Shown here piece after piece: positions 1 to 8,046 of a DNA stretch of 64,000 bases. The DNA is taken from NCBI RefSeq assembly GCF_001644575.1, contig NZ_CP015596.1, forward strand, positions 372,001 to 436,000. The letters are read 5' to 3'. Numbering within the stretch: position 1 is the stretch's first letter; every line of letters starts with the position of its first letter. Source of the DNA: Mycobacterium adipatum. Lineage in GTDB: Bacteria > Actinomycetota > Actinomycetes > Mycobacteriales > Mycobacteriaceae. The notes below the pieces were generated by a model, which did no database searches, was not told the DNA's origin, and saw only the letters and a list, made by a program, of their open reading frames with translations. The translations under genes were made by a program, and so were the position numbers.

Positions 1-568
1 TGCTGAATTCGACGGCGATCTCCTGGGCGGTGCGCCGTCCGTGCGGCCGCAGCCAACGGTAGGCGCCGAGTGTCATCCCGATATAGCCCAGCGCCAGCAC
101 ATGGGAGTCGCAGTCATAGAACTCTCCGCTGGCGATGCCGCGGTCGATGACATCGCGGACGTGTTCGTAGACGGTGGATTCGGCCTGGCGGATGTAGGCA
201 ACCTGCTCTTCGGTGAACCACTCCGAAATGTAGGGACCCTCCTGGAAATAGACGGCGGCGGCCTCCAGGTCGTGGGCGATACCGGTGAGCAAGCGCCTGG
301 TGAAGTGGTAGATCGTCTCCCGGGCGGTCGCGGTGGGATCGTCGTGCAGGGCGTCGACGGTGAAATCGGCGGTGCGCTTGTAGATGTCCCAGAGGATCAG
401 CGACTTGCTGGCGTAGTAGTGGTAGACGGTGGCCTTGTTGAGGCCGACCGCGTCGGCGACATCGTCCATCCGGGTGCCGTGATACCCGCGAGCGGCGAAC
501 AGCTTGGCGGCGACCGCCAGCAACTCGTCGCGCCGGGACGATCCGTTGGTTGCGGACTCGGTGGACAT
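1..568 (-). CDS. TetR/AcrR-family transcriptional regulator (C-terminus beyond window)
   Basis: Reading leftward from the ATG at 566-568, an open frame of 189 codons runs off the window edge. The first 60 residues form a TetR-type helix-turn-helix: a helix ending KLFAARGYHGTRMDDVADAVG, then LNKATVYHYYASK, the classic recognition-helix signature. The rest is helical, as expected for the ligand-binding domain, and includes YFQEGPYISEWFTEEQ. Such proteins repress neighbouring operons and release DNA on binding a small ligand. The ligand is unknown. The gene is divergent from the small gene at 713, so it may control that intergenic region. The family is clear; the target is inference. Confidence 0.88.
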   Translation of the reverse strand, partial: MSTESATNGSSRRDELLAVAAKLFAARGYHGTRMDDVADAVGLNKATVYHYYASKSLILWDIYKRTADFTVDALHDDPTATARETIYHFTRRLLTGIAHDLEAAAVYFQEGPYISEWFTEEQVAYIRQAESTVYEHVRDVIDRGIASGEFYDCDSHVLALGYIGMTLGAYRWLRPHGRRTAQEIAVEFS

Positions 569-712
569 GGTGACTCGCTATCTGCAGACCGGGGTGGGCC
601 CGGGTGTACCAATCAACTGGTTGGCCAGTTTAGGCATTGGAGTGGTTTCGCTGTCCGGGGATCACCCATTGGGACTAGACTTCGGCGAAACAGGCTTGCT
701 GCGGAGGCGACT

Positions 713-823
713 ATGGATCCTAATCCCGATTACGACATCAGCGATGAGGGCGAGTTCTTCTTCAGCTGGCTGGCCTGGGGTCTGCGCGGCGTCTACCCGC
801 CGCCGGCCTACCCCCCGGTCTGA
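713..823 (+). CDS. Small acidic hypothetical protein (36 aa)
   Basis: The ATG at 713 is preceded by a strong ribosome site, GGAGG at 703-707, with 5-bp spacing, and a 36-codon frame ends in TGA at 821-823. The peptide is acidic at the start (MDPNPDYDISDEGE), has an aromatic middle (FFFSWLAWGLRGVY) and ends proline-rich (PPPAYPPV). I recognise no function. It is followed within 15 bp by a rho-independent-like hairpin, which supports a real short transcription unit. Confidence 0.55.
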   Translation: MDPNPDYDISDEGEFFFSWLAWGLRGVYPPPAYPPV

Positions 824-836
824 GCCGTTCGACACG

Positions 837-874
837 AAAGCACCCGGCACGCCACGGCGTAACGGGTGCTTTTC
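837..874. terminator. Bidirectional intrinsic terminator between convergent genes
   Basis: AAAGCACCCG (837-846) pairs with CGGGTGCTTT (863-872), a perfect 10-bp stem with a 16-base loop followed by T residues. It lies between the plus-strand peptide gene and the minus-strand ABC ATPase gene, so it can serve both. Confidence 0.8.
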
Positions 875-905
875 TGCGTGTCCGGGCAGTCAAGCGGCGC
901 TCACA

Positions 906-1685
906 TCAGGCGGCGGCCGCTTTCACCGCGTCGCTGACCTCGTTGCGCAGCCTCAGAAACTCCGGTGAGCGCCGCAGCTCGTCGGCCTCGATCCCGGAGC
1001 GCGGCAGATCCGAGGGCAGGTCGAGCGCGATCGTGCCGGGCCGCCGGGTCAACACCACGATTCGCGATCCGAGGAACGCCGCCTCGTCGGCACTGTGCGT
1101 GACGAACACCGTGGTGCGCCCCGACTCGGCGCTGACCTGCCGGACATCGTCCTGCAGCCGTTCGCGGGTCAGCGCGTCCAGGGCCGCGAACGGCTCGTCG
1201 AGCAGGAACAGCGGAGTCTCCGCCGCCAGCGCCCGGGCGATCGCGACGCGCTGCTGCTGCCCGCCGCTGATCTCCCAGATCCTGCGGTCGGCGGTCCCCT
1301 CCAGCCCGACGCGCGCCAGGATCGCCGCTCGGCGCTGCGGCCTCAGCTCGCGGGGAACCTTCGCATACTTGAGCGCCAGGTCGACGTTGCCGCCGACGGT
1401 GCGCCAGGGGAACAGCCGCGGCTGCTGGAACACCACACCCGAGGTGACACCGGGTGTGGGGGAGGCACCCTCGACGCGCACCTCGCCCGCGGTGGGTTCC
1501 TCGAAGCCGGCGATCAACCTCAGCAACGTGCTCTTCCCACAGCCCGACGCGCCGACCAACACCAGGAACGCACCCGGCTGGACATCGAGATCGACCGGAC
1601 CCAACGCGGTGACGTCGCCGTAGCGGTGCGCGACGTTCGCGATCCGCAGCCCACCCCTGCTCGCGACGTCACTGCTGGAGGGCAT
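906..1685 (-). CDS. ABC transporter ATP-binding protein, sulfonate/taurine/nitrate type
   Basis: A 259-aa nucleotide-binding subunit. Walker A GASGCGKST lies near residue 45, the Q-loop VVFQQPRLFPW near 84, the signature ISGGQQQRVAIARAL near 138, Walker B LFLLDEPFAALD near 157 and the H-loop VTHSADEA near 195. FQQ(P)RLFPW with these proportions is typical of the TauB/SsuB/NrtD group, which energises import of sulfonates, taurine or nitrate. Its first codons overlap the end of the solute-binding gene fragment (stop at 1669), so the two were one operon. No permease gene is present on either side, so the transporter is incomplete here. Confidence 0.9.
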   Translation of the reverse strand: MPSSSDVASRGGLRIANVAHRYGDVTALGPVDLDVQPGAFLVLVGASGCGKSTLLRLIAGFEEPTAGEVRVEGASPTPGVTSGVVFQQPRLFPWRTVGGNVDLALKYAKVPRELRPQRRAAILARVGLEGTADRRIWEISGGQQQRVAIARALAAETPLFLLDEPFAALDALTRERLQDDVRQVSAESGRTTVFVTHSADEAAFLGSRIVVLTRRPGTIALDLPSDLPRSGIEADELRRSPEFLRLRNEVSDAVKAAAA

Positions 1686-2388
1686 CGGGAAGACCCTTGG
1701 TGTAGATGGCGTCCTGGAACGTCTGAAGCGGCGCCGCCTCCGGGATCTGCTGCTGCTCGGCGAGGAACTCTGAGGCGCTCTGCAGATTGGCGGCGATGTT
1801 GCCCGGTTTGCCGTCCGAGCCCAGCCACTCCGCAGACACGACCTCCGCCGGTGTCAGGTACACACCCTGTTTGAGTTGTCCGGCAAGGTCTTCCGGCGTC
1901 AGGCCGACTTCGGCGGCGATCGCCTTCGCGGCGGCGTCCGGGTCGCCGGAGATGACGTCGAGGGCACGGGCCTGCTGCCGGCGCCAGATGTCGACGACCT
2001 CGGGGTGTTCGTCCGCGAACTCCGTGCGCACCGCGCCCAGGTCCAGCGTCGGCTTGCCGTCGGCGGCCAGCTGACGGCTGGTGATCAGATCCTTACCGGT
2101 CTTGCGCAGATCGTCCAGGGTCGGCAGCCAGCTGTAGGCGGCGTCGATGTCACCGCGCTCCCAGGCCGCCAGGATCGCTTGGGGCTGCAGGTCGATCAGC
2201 TGAACATCGCTGGGGGACAATCCGTTCTGCGACAGCGCGGCGAGCAGACTGTAGTGCGCGGTCGATGCGAACGGGGTGGCGATCCGCTTGCCACGCAACT
2301 CGGCGATGGTGTTGACGTTCGCATCGTTGCGCACCACCAGGGCCTCGTTGTCACCGGCGACATCGAGCACGAACGCCACCTTGTAGGC
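1669..2388 (-). pseudogene. 5'-truncated sulfonate/taurine ABC transporter substrate-binding protein
   Basis: The frame encodes the C-terminal two-thirds of a TauA/SsuA-type periplasmic-binding protein: KVAFVLDVAGDNEALVVR, ELRGKRIATPFASTAHYSLLAAL and DLQPQAILAAWERGDIDAAYSWLP. The family is about 320-340 aa with a signal peptide or lipobox. Here about 236 residues remain, the signal sequence and first lobe strand are missing, and the frame hits a stop at 2398-2400 just upstream. Homology begins abruptly at about 2388, exactly where homology of the VKOR gene stops. A GTG at 2377-2379 could start translation, but the product could not be exported. I read it as a deletion remnant. Confidence 0.8.
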
Positions 2389-2980
2389 ACAACAGGATCA
2401 CCGCGGTGAACCACAGCGCCACGATCGACCAGCGCCAGGTGTGCAGCCCGCGCAGCACGGCGTTGCCGCGCTGCGGCTGCACCGCGATCGTCGTCACCAC
2501 GACCAGCAGCGGGATGGTCATCGACCACACCACCATGCAGTACAGGCACAGCGCGCCGATGGTGAACACGCTCTGGTAGATCAGCCAGTGCACGAACACC
2601 GTGCCCAGCAGCGTGCCGACCGCCAGCCCGGCCCAGTACCAGCGGGGCAGCTGAACCCGGGCCACCGCGAGCACCCCGGTCACCAGCACGACGGTGAACG
2701 ACACGATGCCGATCAGCGAGTTCGGGAAACCGAACACGGCGGCCTGCGGGGTGACCATCACCGAACCGCAGGACAGCACCGGGTTGAGGCTGCACGTCGG
2801 CACGTAGGCCGGGTTCTTGAGCAGCTCGACCTTCTCGATGGTCAGCGCCAGCGCCGACGAGAGGCCCACCACGCCGGCGATCAGGACCCACAGCGCGCTC
2901 AGCCTCCCGACGTGCACCCCACCGTGCTCGGGGCTGTCCGGCTCGGCCGGGGACACCTCCCCTGGCGCGCTCACGCTCAT
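2351..2980 (-). pseudogene. VKOR-family (vitamin K epoxide reductase) membrane protein, 3' end replaced
   Basis: This integral membrane quinone-linked thiol oxidoreductase normally reoxidises DsbA. About four or five hydrophobic segments are visible; C63 and C71 form the loop cysteine pair, and C145/C148 (LCLYC) the quinone-proximal CXXC motif. Its ATG overlaps the stop of the DsbA-like gene (ATGA at 2977-2980), so they are translationally coupled. The sequence is native through VILLCL, then changes to a basic tail (QGGVRARCRR) read out of frame from the solute-binding gene. Only about the last dozen native residues appear lost, so partial activity is conceivable. The homologous M. tuberculosis order is Rv2968c-Rv2969c-Rv2970c. 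Confidence 0.8.
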
Positions 2981-3765
2981 GGAGCGGGAGCGGGAGCGGG
3001 CGCCGGGGTCGTCGGATCCGGATTCGGCGGCGGCGCACCGGCGTCGAGCACGGGCAGGTCACCGACGATGCTCCTGATCTCGTCGATCAGCGCGTCGGGG
3101 GTCGTCGGCTTGTAGTCCTTGCCGTTGATGCGGATGGTCGGGGTGGCCTTGACCTCGGTCGCCTTGGCCATGCCCTTGACCATGTCGTCGTAGCGGCCCT
3201 TCTCGATGCAGTTCGGGACGTCGCCGACGACGCCGGCCTGGCGCGCCACCTCGGTCAGCCGGGCCTCGTCCGGGAACGGGCCGACGCCCTCGGGCGGCTG
3301 CTGGGCGTACAGCGCGGCGTGGAAGCGGCGGAACGCCTCGGTGTCGGCTTCGGCCACGCAGTAGGCGGCGTTCGCGGCGCGGGTCGAGTACCCCTGGCCG
3401 GCCCGGTCCAGGATCGAGACCATGTAGTAGTCGGCCGCCACGGCGCCGCTGTCGATCAGCCGGTTGATCGTCGGGCCGAAGGCCTTCTCGAAGTTGCCGC
3501 ACGCCGGGCACAGGAAGTCCTCGTAGAGCGACAGCACGGCCTTGGGCTCGCCGTCGTCACCGGTGATGACGTCGCTGGACGCCACCCGGATCGGCTTGGC
3601 CTCACCCTCGCCGGGCTTGTCCTCCTTGGTCATGACGATGTAGAGCACCAGCGCGACGGCGAAGATCACGACGATCGCGGTCAACCCGATCTGTACGGCC
3701 AGATTGCGTTTCTTGTCGGCCGCCTTCAGGTCGTACTTCGGGGTCTTCTTCGGTTTCGAGGCCAC
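2977..3765 (-). CDS. DsbA-like membrane-anchored thiol-disulfide oxidoreductase
   Basis: A 262-aa protein beginning at the GTG 3763-3765 (VASKPKKTPKYDLKAADKK). A basic N-terminus is followed by one transmembrane segment at residues 22-44, then an extracytoplasmic thioredoxin fold with the active site CPAC (C86/C89) in EDFLCPACGNFEKAF and the cis-Pro region VKATPTIRINGKDY. The C-terminus is proline-rich. DsbA-like proteins introduce disulfides into secreted proteins and are reoxidised by VKOR, whose gene overlaps the 3' end. It matches Rv2969c in order and architecture. In-frame extension upstream into the lipase gene is possible but lacks a sensible start. Confidence 0.88.
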   Translation of the reverse strand: MASKPKKTPKYDLKAADKKRNLAVQIGLTAIVVIFAVALVLYIVMTKEDKPGEGEAKPIRVASSDVITGDDGEPKAVLSLYEDFLCPACGNFEKAFGPTINRLIDSGAVAADYYMVSILDRAGQGYSTRAANAAYCVAEADTEAFRRFHAALYAQQPPEGVGPFPDEARLTEVARQAGVVGDVPNCIEKGRYDDMVKGMAKATEVKATPTIRINGKDYKPTTPDALIDEIRSIVGDLPVLDAGAPPPNPDPTTPAPAPAPAP

Positions 3766-3800
3766 GGGGACAAGCGTACCGGCGGCGTTTTCGCGGCCCG

Positions 3801-4901
3801 TCAGACGCCGCGCAGACGGGTGCGCAGCGCGCTGATCATGTCGGCGACCGCGGCCGCGCAACCGCCCCCGATCGGGAACATGTTGGCGAAGCCGTGGATC
3901 AGCGCACCGGCCTGCCGCAGGTCGACGGCCACCCCGGCGGCGCGCAGTGCCTCGGCGTAGGCCACGCCCTCGTCGCGCAGTGGGTCGAAGCCGCCGGTCA
4001 GCACCAGTGCAGGCGCGAGCCCGGACAGGTCGTCGGCCAGCAGCGGTGACACGACCGGATCGGTGATCTGCACCGACGCACCGGTGACGTACTTGTCGGC
4101 GAACCACTCGATGTCGGCCTTCGTCAGGAAGTAGCCGGAGGCGAACAGGGTCTGCGACCGGGTCTCGCCGCTGGGGTTGGTCCACGGGTAGATGAGCAGT
4201 TGCAGCGCCGGTTGCGGCACTCCTTCGGCGCGGGCGCGCTGGGCGACGACGGCGGCGATGTTGCCGCCGGCGCTGTCCCCGCCGACCGCGACGCGGTCCG
4301 GGTCGGCACCGAGTTCGGCGGCGTGCTCGCGCGCCCAGCGGTAGGCGGCGAACCCGTCGTCGGCGGCGGCGGGCGCCTTGTGCTCGGGGGCCAGCCGGTA
4401 GTCGACCGACAGCACGTGCACCCCGGCGTCGCGGCAGATCAGCCGGCACAGGTCGTCGTGGCTGTCGAGGTCGCCGATCACGAAGCCGCCGCCGTGGAAG
4501 AACACCAGCAGCGGGGCGGCCGTGTCGGCGGTGGATGTGGGCGGAACGTAGTGGCGGGCCGGGATCTCACCGTCCCCGCCGGTCACGGTGAGATCTCTCA
4601 CCGCGGCCACCGGGATCGCCTGCCGGAACCCGCCGGACAGGTCGCGCAGCTGCGCCCGCGCCGCCGCCACGTTGTTGGTGCCACCGTCGATCCCGACCAG
4701 CTTCTGCCCGGCGAGCATCAGCTGCACCGTGGTGTCGAGGGTGTTGCCGTCCACCGTCACCGTGCGGCCCGCCAGCAGCAGGCGTTTCACCGGGTCGGGG
4801 ATGCGCGGCAACGCGCGCAGGGTGACACCCGCCATCGCGGTGACGAGCGCCTCCTTGCGTCCCGGGCTGTACGCGCCGTCAGCTGGCAGACTCGCAGTCA
4901 T
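3801..4901 (-). CDS. lipN: LipN-like carboxylesterase/lipase (hormone-sensitive lipase family)
   Basis: A 366-aa alpha/beta-hydrolase of the HSL (bacterial family IV) group. The oxyanion motif HGGG lies in LLVFFHGGGFVIGD, the nucleophile in GDSAGG, the acid in GFDPLRDEG and the catalytic His in LIHGFANMF. I chose the ATG at 4901 because GGGAG lies just upstream; a further in-frame ATG six codons earlier is less likely. The position upstream of dsbA-like and VKOR genes reproduces the mycobacterial lipN (Rv2970c) neighbourhood. IS256 copy 1 begins only 43 bp upstream of this start, so the native promoter has been replaced or separated. Confidence 0.85.
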   Translation of the reverse strand: MTASLPADGAYSPGRKEALVTAMAGVTLRALPRIPDPVKRLLLAGRTVTVDGNTLDTTVQLMLAGQKLVGIDGGTNNVAAARAQLRDLSGGFRQAIPVAAVRDLTVTGGDGEIPARHYVPPTSTADTAAPLLVFFHGGGFVIGDLDSHDDLCRLICRDAGVHVLSVDYRLAPEHKAPAAADDGFAAYRWAREHAAELGADPDRVAVGGDSAGGNIAAVVAQRARAEGVPQPALQLLIYPWTNPSGETRSQTLFASGYFLTKADIEWFADKYVTGASVQITDPVVSPLLADDLSGLAPALVLTGGFDPLRDEGVAYAEALRAAGVAVDLRQAGALIHGFANMFPIGGGCAAAVADMISALRTRLRGV

Positions 4902-4944
4902 GGCATCTCCCTTGATCACGCTGAATGACGGTAATGCGATCCCC

Positions 4945-6407
4945 GAGAAATAGTCAAATCCTGTGGATCGAGGGTCGTCAGGCGACCTCGGACACTGGGG
5001 TGTCGGGCGATGGTTCCGGGGTGATGTCGACCGGACGTTCGAGGAGCTTGCCCTGGTGGAACACTGCGCCGGCCCGCACCAACGCCACCAGGTGTGGTGC
5101 GTTGACCGCCCGCCACCGCGACTGCGCTGCTTCGATCAGCTTGTAGGCCATCGCCATGCCCGCCGCCCGTGATCCCGGGCCCTTGGTCACCCTGGTCCGA
5201 AGCCGAACCGTCGCGAAGGTCGATTCGATCGGGTTCGTGGTGCGTAGATGCACCCAGTGCTCGGCGGGATACCGGAAGTACTCGAGCAGCACGTCGGCGT
5301 CATCGACGATTTTCTTCACCGCTTTCGGGTACTTCGCGCTGTAGTCACGTTCGAACGCTGCGATCGCCAACTGCGCCTTGTCGATGTCCTCGGCCCCGAT
5401 GATCTCCTTCATCGCCGCCAACGCACCCGGATGCGCCGATTTCGGGAGTGCAGCAAGAACGTTGGCTTGTTTGTGGAACCAGCAGCGTTGTTCGCGGGTG
5501 GCGGGGAACACCTCCCGCAGTGCCCGCCAGAATCCCAAAGCTCCGTCCCCGACCGCGAGCGCCGGCGCGCGCATCCCGCGGCGGCGGCAATCCCGCAGCA
5601 GGTCCGCCCAGGACTCGGTGGACTCTCGGTAGCCGTCGGCCAGGGCGACGAGTTCCTTGCGGCCGTCCGCCCGCACCCCGAGCATCACCAACAGGCAGAG
5701 CTTTTCCTGCTCGAGCCGGACTTTCAGGTGGATGCCGTCGACCCACAGGTACACGTAGTCGACCTGCGAGAGGTCCCTGGTGCCGAAGGCCTTCGCCTCG
5801 TCCTGCCACTGGGCCGTGAGCCGGGTGATCGAGGATGCGGACAGTCCGGCGCCGGTGCCGAGGAACTGTTCGAGCGCCGGCCCGAAGTCACTGGTTGACA
5901 GGCCGTGCAGGTACAGCAGCGGCAGCACCTCCGATACCTGCTCGGACTTGCGAGCCCAGGCGGGCAGGATCGCCGAGGAGAACCGCTTGCGCTCGCCGGT
6001 ATCGGGGTCGATCCGCTTGTCGTTCACGCGGGGCGCCTTCACCGCCACCGCACCCGCCGAGGTCACGACCTCACGTTCGGCGTGGTATCCGTTGCGGACC
6101 ACCAGTCGGTGGCCGTGTTCGTCGACCTCACCGGCATACCGGGCTACATAGTCGGCGACCTCGGCCTGCAACGCCGCGGCCAGCATCTGCCGGGCACCGT
6201 CGCGGACGATCTGGTCGAGCAACGACCGGCCCGCACCGGCCGCATTGCGGGTCTCGTTGGAGTCGTCGTTGTTGTCTACTACCGTGAGCACGGGCGTGCC
6301 TTCCCGCCAGCGCGCCAACGCTGGTCTTGATCAGAATTCGGATTCCTTGCAGATCATCTTCCGGGAAGGCACGCCCGCCCGGGATCCACAGGTTCTGATC
6401 ATTGCTC
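4945..6407 (-). mobile_element. IS256-family insertion sequence, copy 1 (no target duplication)
   Basis: A 1463-bp element bounded by imperfect inverted ends, GAGAAATAGTCAAATCCTGT on the left and, read inward from the right, GAGCAATGATCAGAACCTGT. The ends share the core CCTGTGGATC. Its encoded transposase is the same as in the copies at 21631 and 30624. The flanks (gcgatcccc on the left, aaggtgcgg on the right) do not match, although sister copies show 9-bp duplications. The element therefore sits at a rearrangement junction between lipN-side DNA and the catabolic region. Confidence 0.88.
4978..6291 (-). CDS. IS256-family transposase (copy 1)
   Basis: A 437-aa mutator-type DDE transposase. 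Visible landmarks are the N-terminal DGARQMLAAALQAEVADYV segment, VNDKRIDPDTGERKRFSSAILP, the first catalytic Asp in YVYLWVDGIHLKVR, the second in AVGDGALGFW, the CWFHKQANVL motif, and the late glutamate region NPIESTFATVRLRT. The GTG start at 6291 is preferred because GGAAGG precedes it and the related element at 41062 has ATG at this codon. A frame extension of nine codons (MARWREGTP) also exists. Confidence 0.9.
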   Translation of the reverse strand: MLTVVDNNDDSNETRNAAGAGRSLLDQIVRDGARQMLAAALQAEVADYVARYAGEVDEHGHRLVVRNGYHAEREVVTSAGAVAVKAPRVNDKRIDPDTGERKRFSSAILPAWARKSEQVSEVLPLLYLHGLSTSDFGPALEQFLGTGAGLSASSITRLTAQWQDEAKAFGTRDLSQVDYVYLWVDGIHLKVRLEQEKLCLLVMLGVRADGRKELVALADGYRESTESWADLLRDCRRRGMRAPALAVGDGALGFWRALREVFPATREQRCWFHKQANVLAALPKSAHPGALAAMKEIIGAEDIDKAQLAIAAFERDYSAKYPKAVKKIVDDADVLLEYFRYPAEHWVHLRTTNPIESTFATVRLRTRVTKGPGSRAAGMAMAYKLIEAAQSRWRAVNAPHLVALVRAGAVFHQGKLLERPVDITPEPSPDTPVSEVA

Positions 6408-6684
6408 AAGGTGCGGATGGGCCACCGCCAGCAGCTTATGGCTCAGCAGATAGGCATCCCCGATCTCCAGCACTGCTAGCCGCAAGGAATAGCCACTGGC
6501 GTCGTAGGACAGATAACCCAGGTATTCCAGGGTGAGGATGAATCGCCCCGCCGCGGTCCTGGCGATCCCGACGAACTCGGCAACATCCGAGACCGACAAT
6601 GGCCTGTCCTGGCTGCTGATAGGCCTTCAGCACGGACAAAGCCCGGGCCAACGCCTCGACATGGCCCGGGTCGCTCTTCTTCAA
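6408..6684 (-). pseudogene. IclR-family regulator, N-terminal stump (frameshifted, cut by IS256)
   Basis: The first part (MKKSDPGHVEALARALSVLKAYQQPG) and the next part (SDVAEFVGIARTAAGRFILTLEYLGYL) lie in different frames, then GYSLRLAVLEIGDAYL continues until the IS256 end at 6407. Together they give an IclR winged-helix domain and linker. The regular family length is about 250 aa; here about 90 residues remain. The sequence resembles PcaR/PobR-type activators of protocatechuate genes, which fits the region, but the specific assignment is inference. Confidence 0.65.
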
Positions 6685-6867
6685 AAGGGAGGCGGTCTCC
6701 GGGAGGCTTGGCCCTATCCGAAGCTATCTCATGGCGATGCGTTTAATGGCCCCCACTGGCGAGGATTACAGGCCAGACGGCGCTGGGCGGGCGGCTACCA
6801 CTGCCACACCGGCAGATCTCGCCAGTTCTCTGCTGAACGGAATTAACATCTGGACAGCAGTTATGCG

Positions 6868-7017
6868 TTGTGCTTCACTTGCTGGATTACGGCGACCGTG
6901 CCGAGCTGCCGCATCTGGCCAGTCTGTTCGACATCGACAACAAGTGTGGCGGCGGCGTTGGCTTGCAGGAGGCAAACGCCTACCTTGAGCTGACCGCACC
7001 CGTGATGGCCCAAACAT
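6868..7017 (+). pseudogene. Possible SnoaL/NTF2-like protein fragment
   Basis: A 49-codon frame reads [24 protein letters not shown] and then a glycine run, ending [13 protein letters not shown] before TAA. Spacing of the YGDR, LASLF and GG elements recalls the N-terminal half of SnoaL-like (NTF2-fold) proteins such as small dioxygenase subunits. It lacks the rest of the fold and a convincing start. It lies between the IclR stump and the reductase gene and is probably debris. Confidence 0.3.
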
Positions 7018-7079
7018 AAAGAGCTGAGGCTTCAGCCGTTTAGCAAACTATCGACAGATCCGAAAGACGAGGCCCTCCG

Positions 7080-7946
7080 ATGATAAATGAAACGAGTACG
7101 GCTCCGAGACCAGGTGCGACCTCAAGGCTGCCCTTGCTGAACGGACACAGTATGCCGCGGATCGGCCTCGGAACATGGCCGATGCTGGACGCCGAATGCG
7201 AGCAAGCCGTCCGCTGTGCCGTGCAGACCGGCTACAGGCTGGTCGACACGGCCGTTCAATACCGCAACGAAGAAGCCGTGGGCCGCGGCATCAGAACCGC
7301 CGGCGTCCCGCGGGCGGAACTCTTTATTTCCAGCAAGTTCAACAAGGAGTCCCACAGCGTCGACGGCGTCCGTCGGGCGTACGACGAAAGCCTGCGGAAG
7401 CTTAGGGTCGACTATCTGGACATGTTCATGTGCCATTGGCCGGTGCCGGCGCTTGGCGCGTATGCGGAGGCATGGAAAGGCCTTGTAACCCTGTTAGAGG
7501 AAGGCGCCGTCAAGGCCATCGGCGTCTCCAACTTCAAGCCGGCCCACCTGAGGAAAATCATCGAAGCGACCGGAGTCGTTCCGGACGTCAACCAGATTCA
7601 GCTAAGTCCTGCTCTGGCGCGCACACAACCGCGTGCGGTCCACCGGGAGCTGGGAATCCTCACCCAATCCTGGAGCCCGATCGGCCGTGAATCCGGACTG
7701 CGTGCGAACCCCCTTGTGGTGGCCATCGCCGACCGTCTGAACAGGTCACCTGCCCAGGTCCTGCTGCGATGGCACATTCAGCAGGACCTGGTGCCCATCC
7801 CGCAGGCTTCGGACCCCGTCTGGTTGAGAGAGAACATCTCTGCGTTCGATTTCACCCTGACCGCCGACGACATGAACGATCTGGCCCGCCTGGATATGGG
7901 CGAAACTGCTGCGCGGGACTCAGATGCTGCGGAAAACGGTCACTGA
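7080..7946 (+). CDS. Aldo/keto reductase; candidate phthalate dihydrodiol dehydrogenase (phtB position)
   Basis: A 288-aa (alpha/beta)8 NAD(P)H oxidoreductase with the complete catalytic tetrad: D56 (LVDTA), Y61 (VQYRN), K86 (SSKFN) and H119 (CHWP). AIGVSNF and the C-terminal PIPQAS region are also present. It resembles 2,5-diketo-gluconate reductases. It lies on the same strand as, and upstream of, the phthalate dioxygenase operon, separated only by three insertion sequences. Known Arthrobacter pht operons are described with a dihydrodiol dehydrogenase gene first, so this may be phtB displaced by IS insertion. Family is certain; the phthalate role is inference. Confidence 0.85.
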   Translation: MINETSTAPRPGATSRLPLLNGHSMPRIGLGTWPMLDAECEQAVRCAVQTGYRLVDTAVQYRNEEAVGRGIRTAGVPRAELFISSKFNKESHSVDGVRRAYDESLRKLRVDYLDMFMCHWPVPALGAYAEAWKGLVTLLEEGAVKAIGVSNFKPAHLRKIIEATGVVPDVNQIQLSPALARTQPRAVHRELGILTQSWSPIGRESGLRANPLVVAIADRLNRSPAQVLLRWHIQQDLVPIPQASDPVWLRENISAFDFTLTADDMNDLARLDMGETAARDSDAAENGH

Positions 7947-8046
7947 ATCCCGGCCAACGGACGCGGTCCGGCGGGGCCTCGGCCACTCGGCCGACTGGGG
8001 CCGTGGTGCCTCATGTCAAGATGCTCGCCAAATGATTCCTGCGTGC

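Noticed and set aside
2977..4449. A 490-codon frame considered as a long DsbA fusion
   Set aside because: The upstream part is Arg/Gly-rich shadow of lipN; a membrane-anchored DsbA starts sensibly at 3765.
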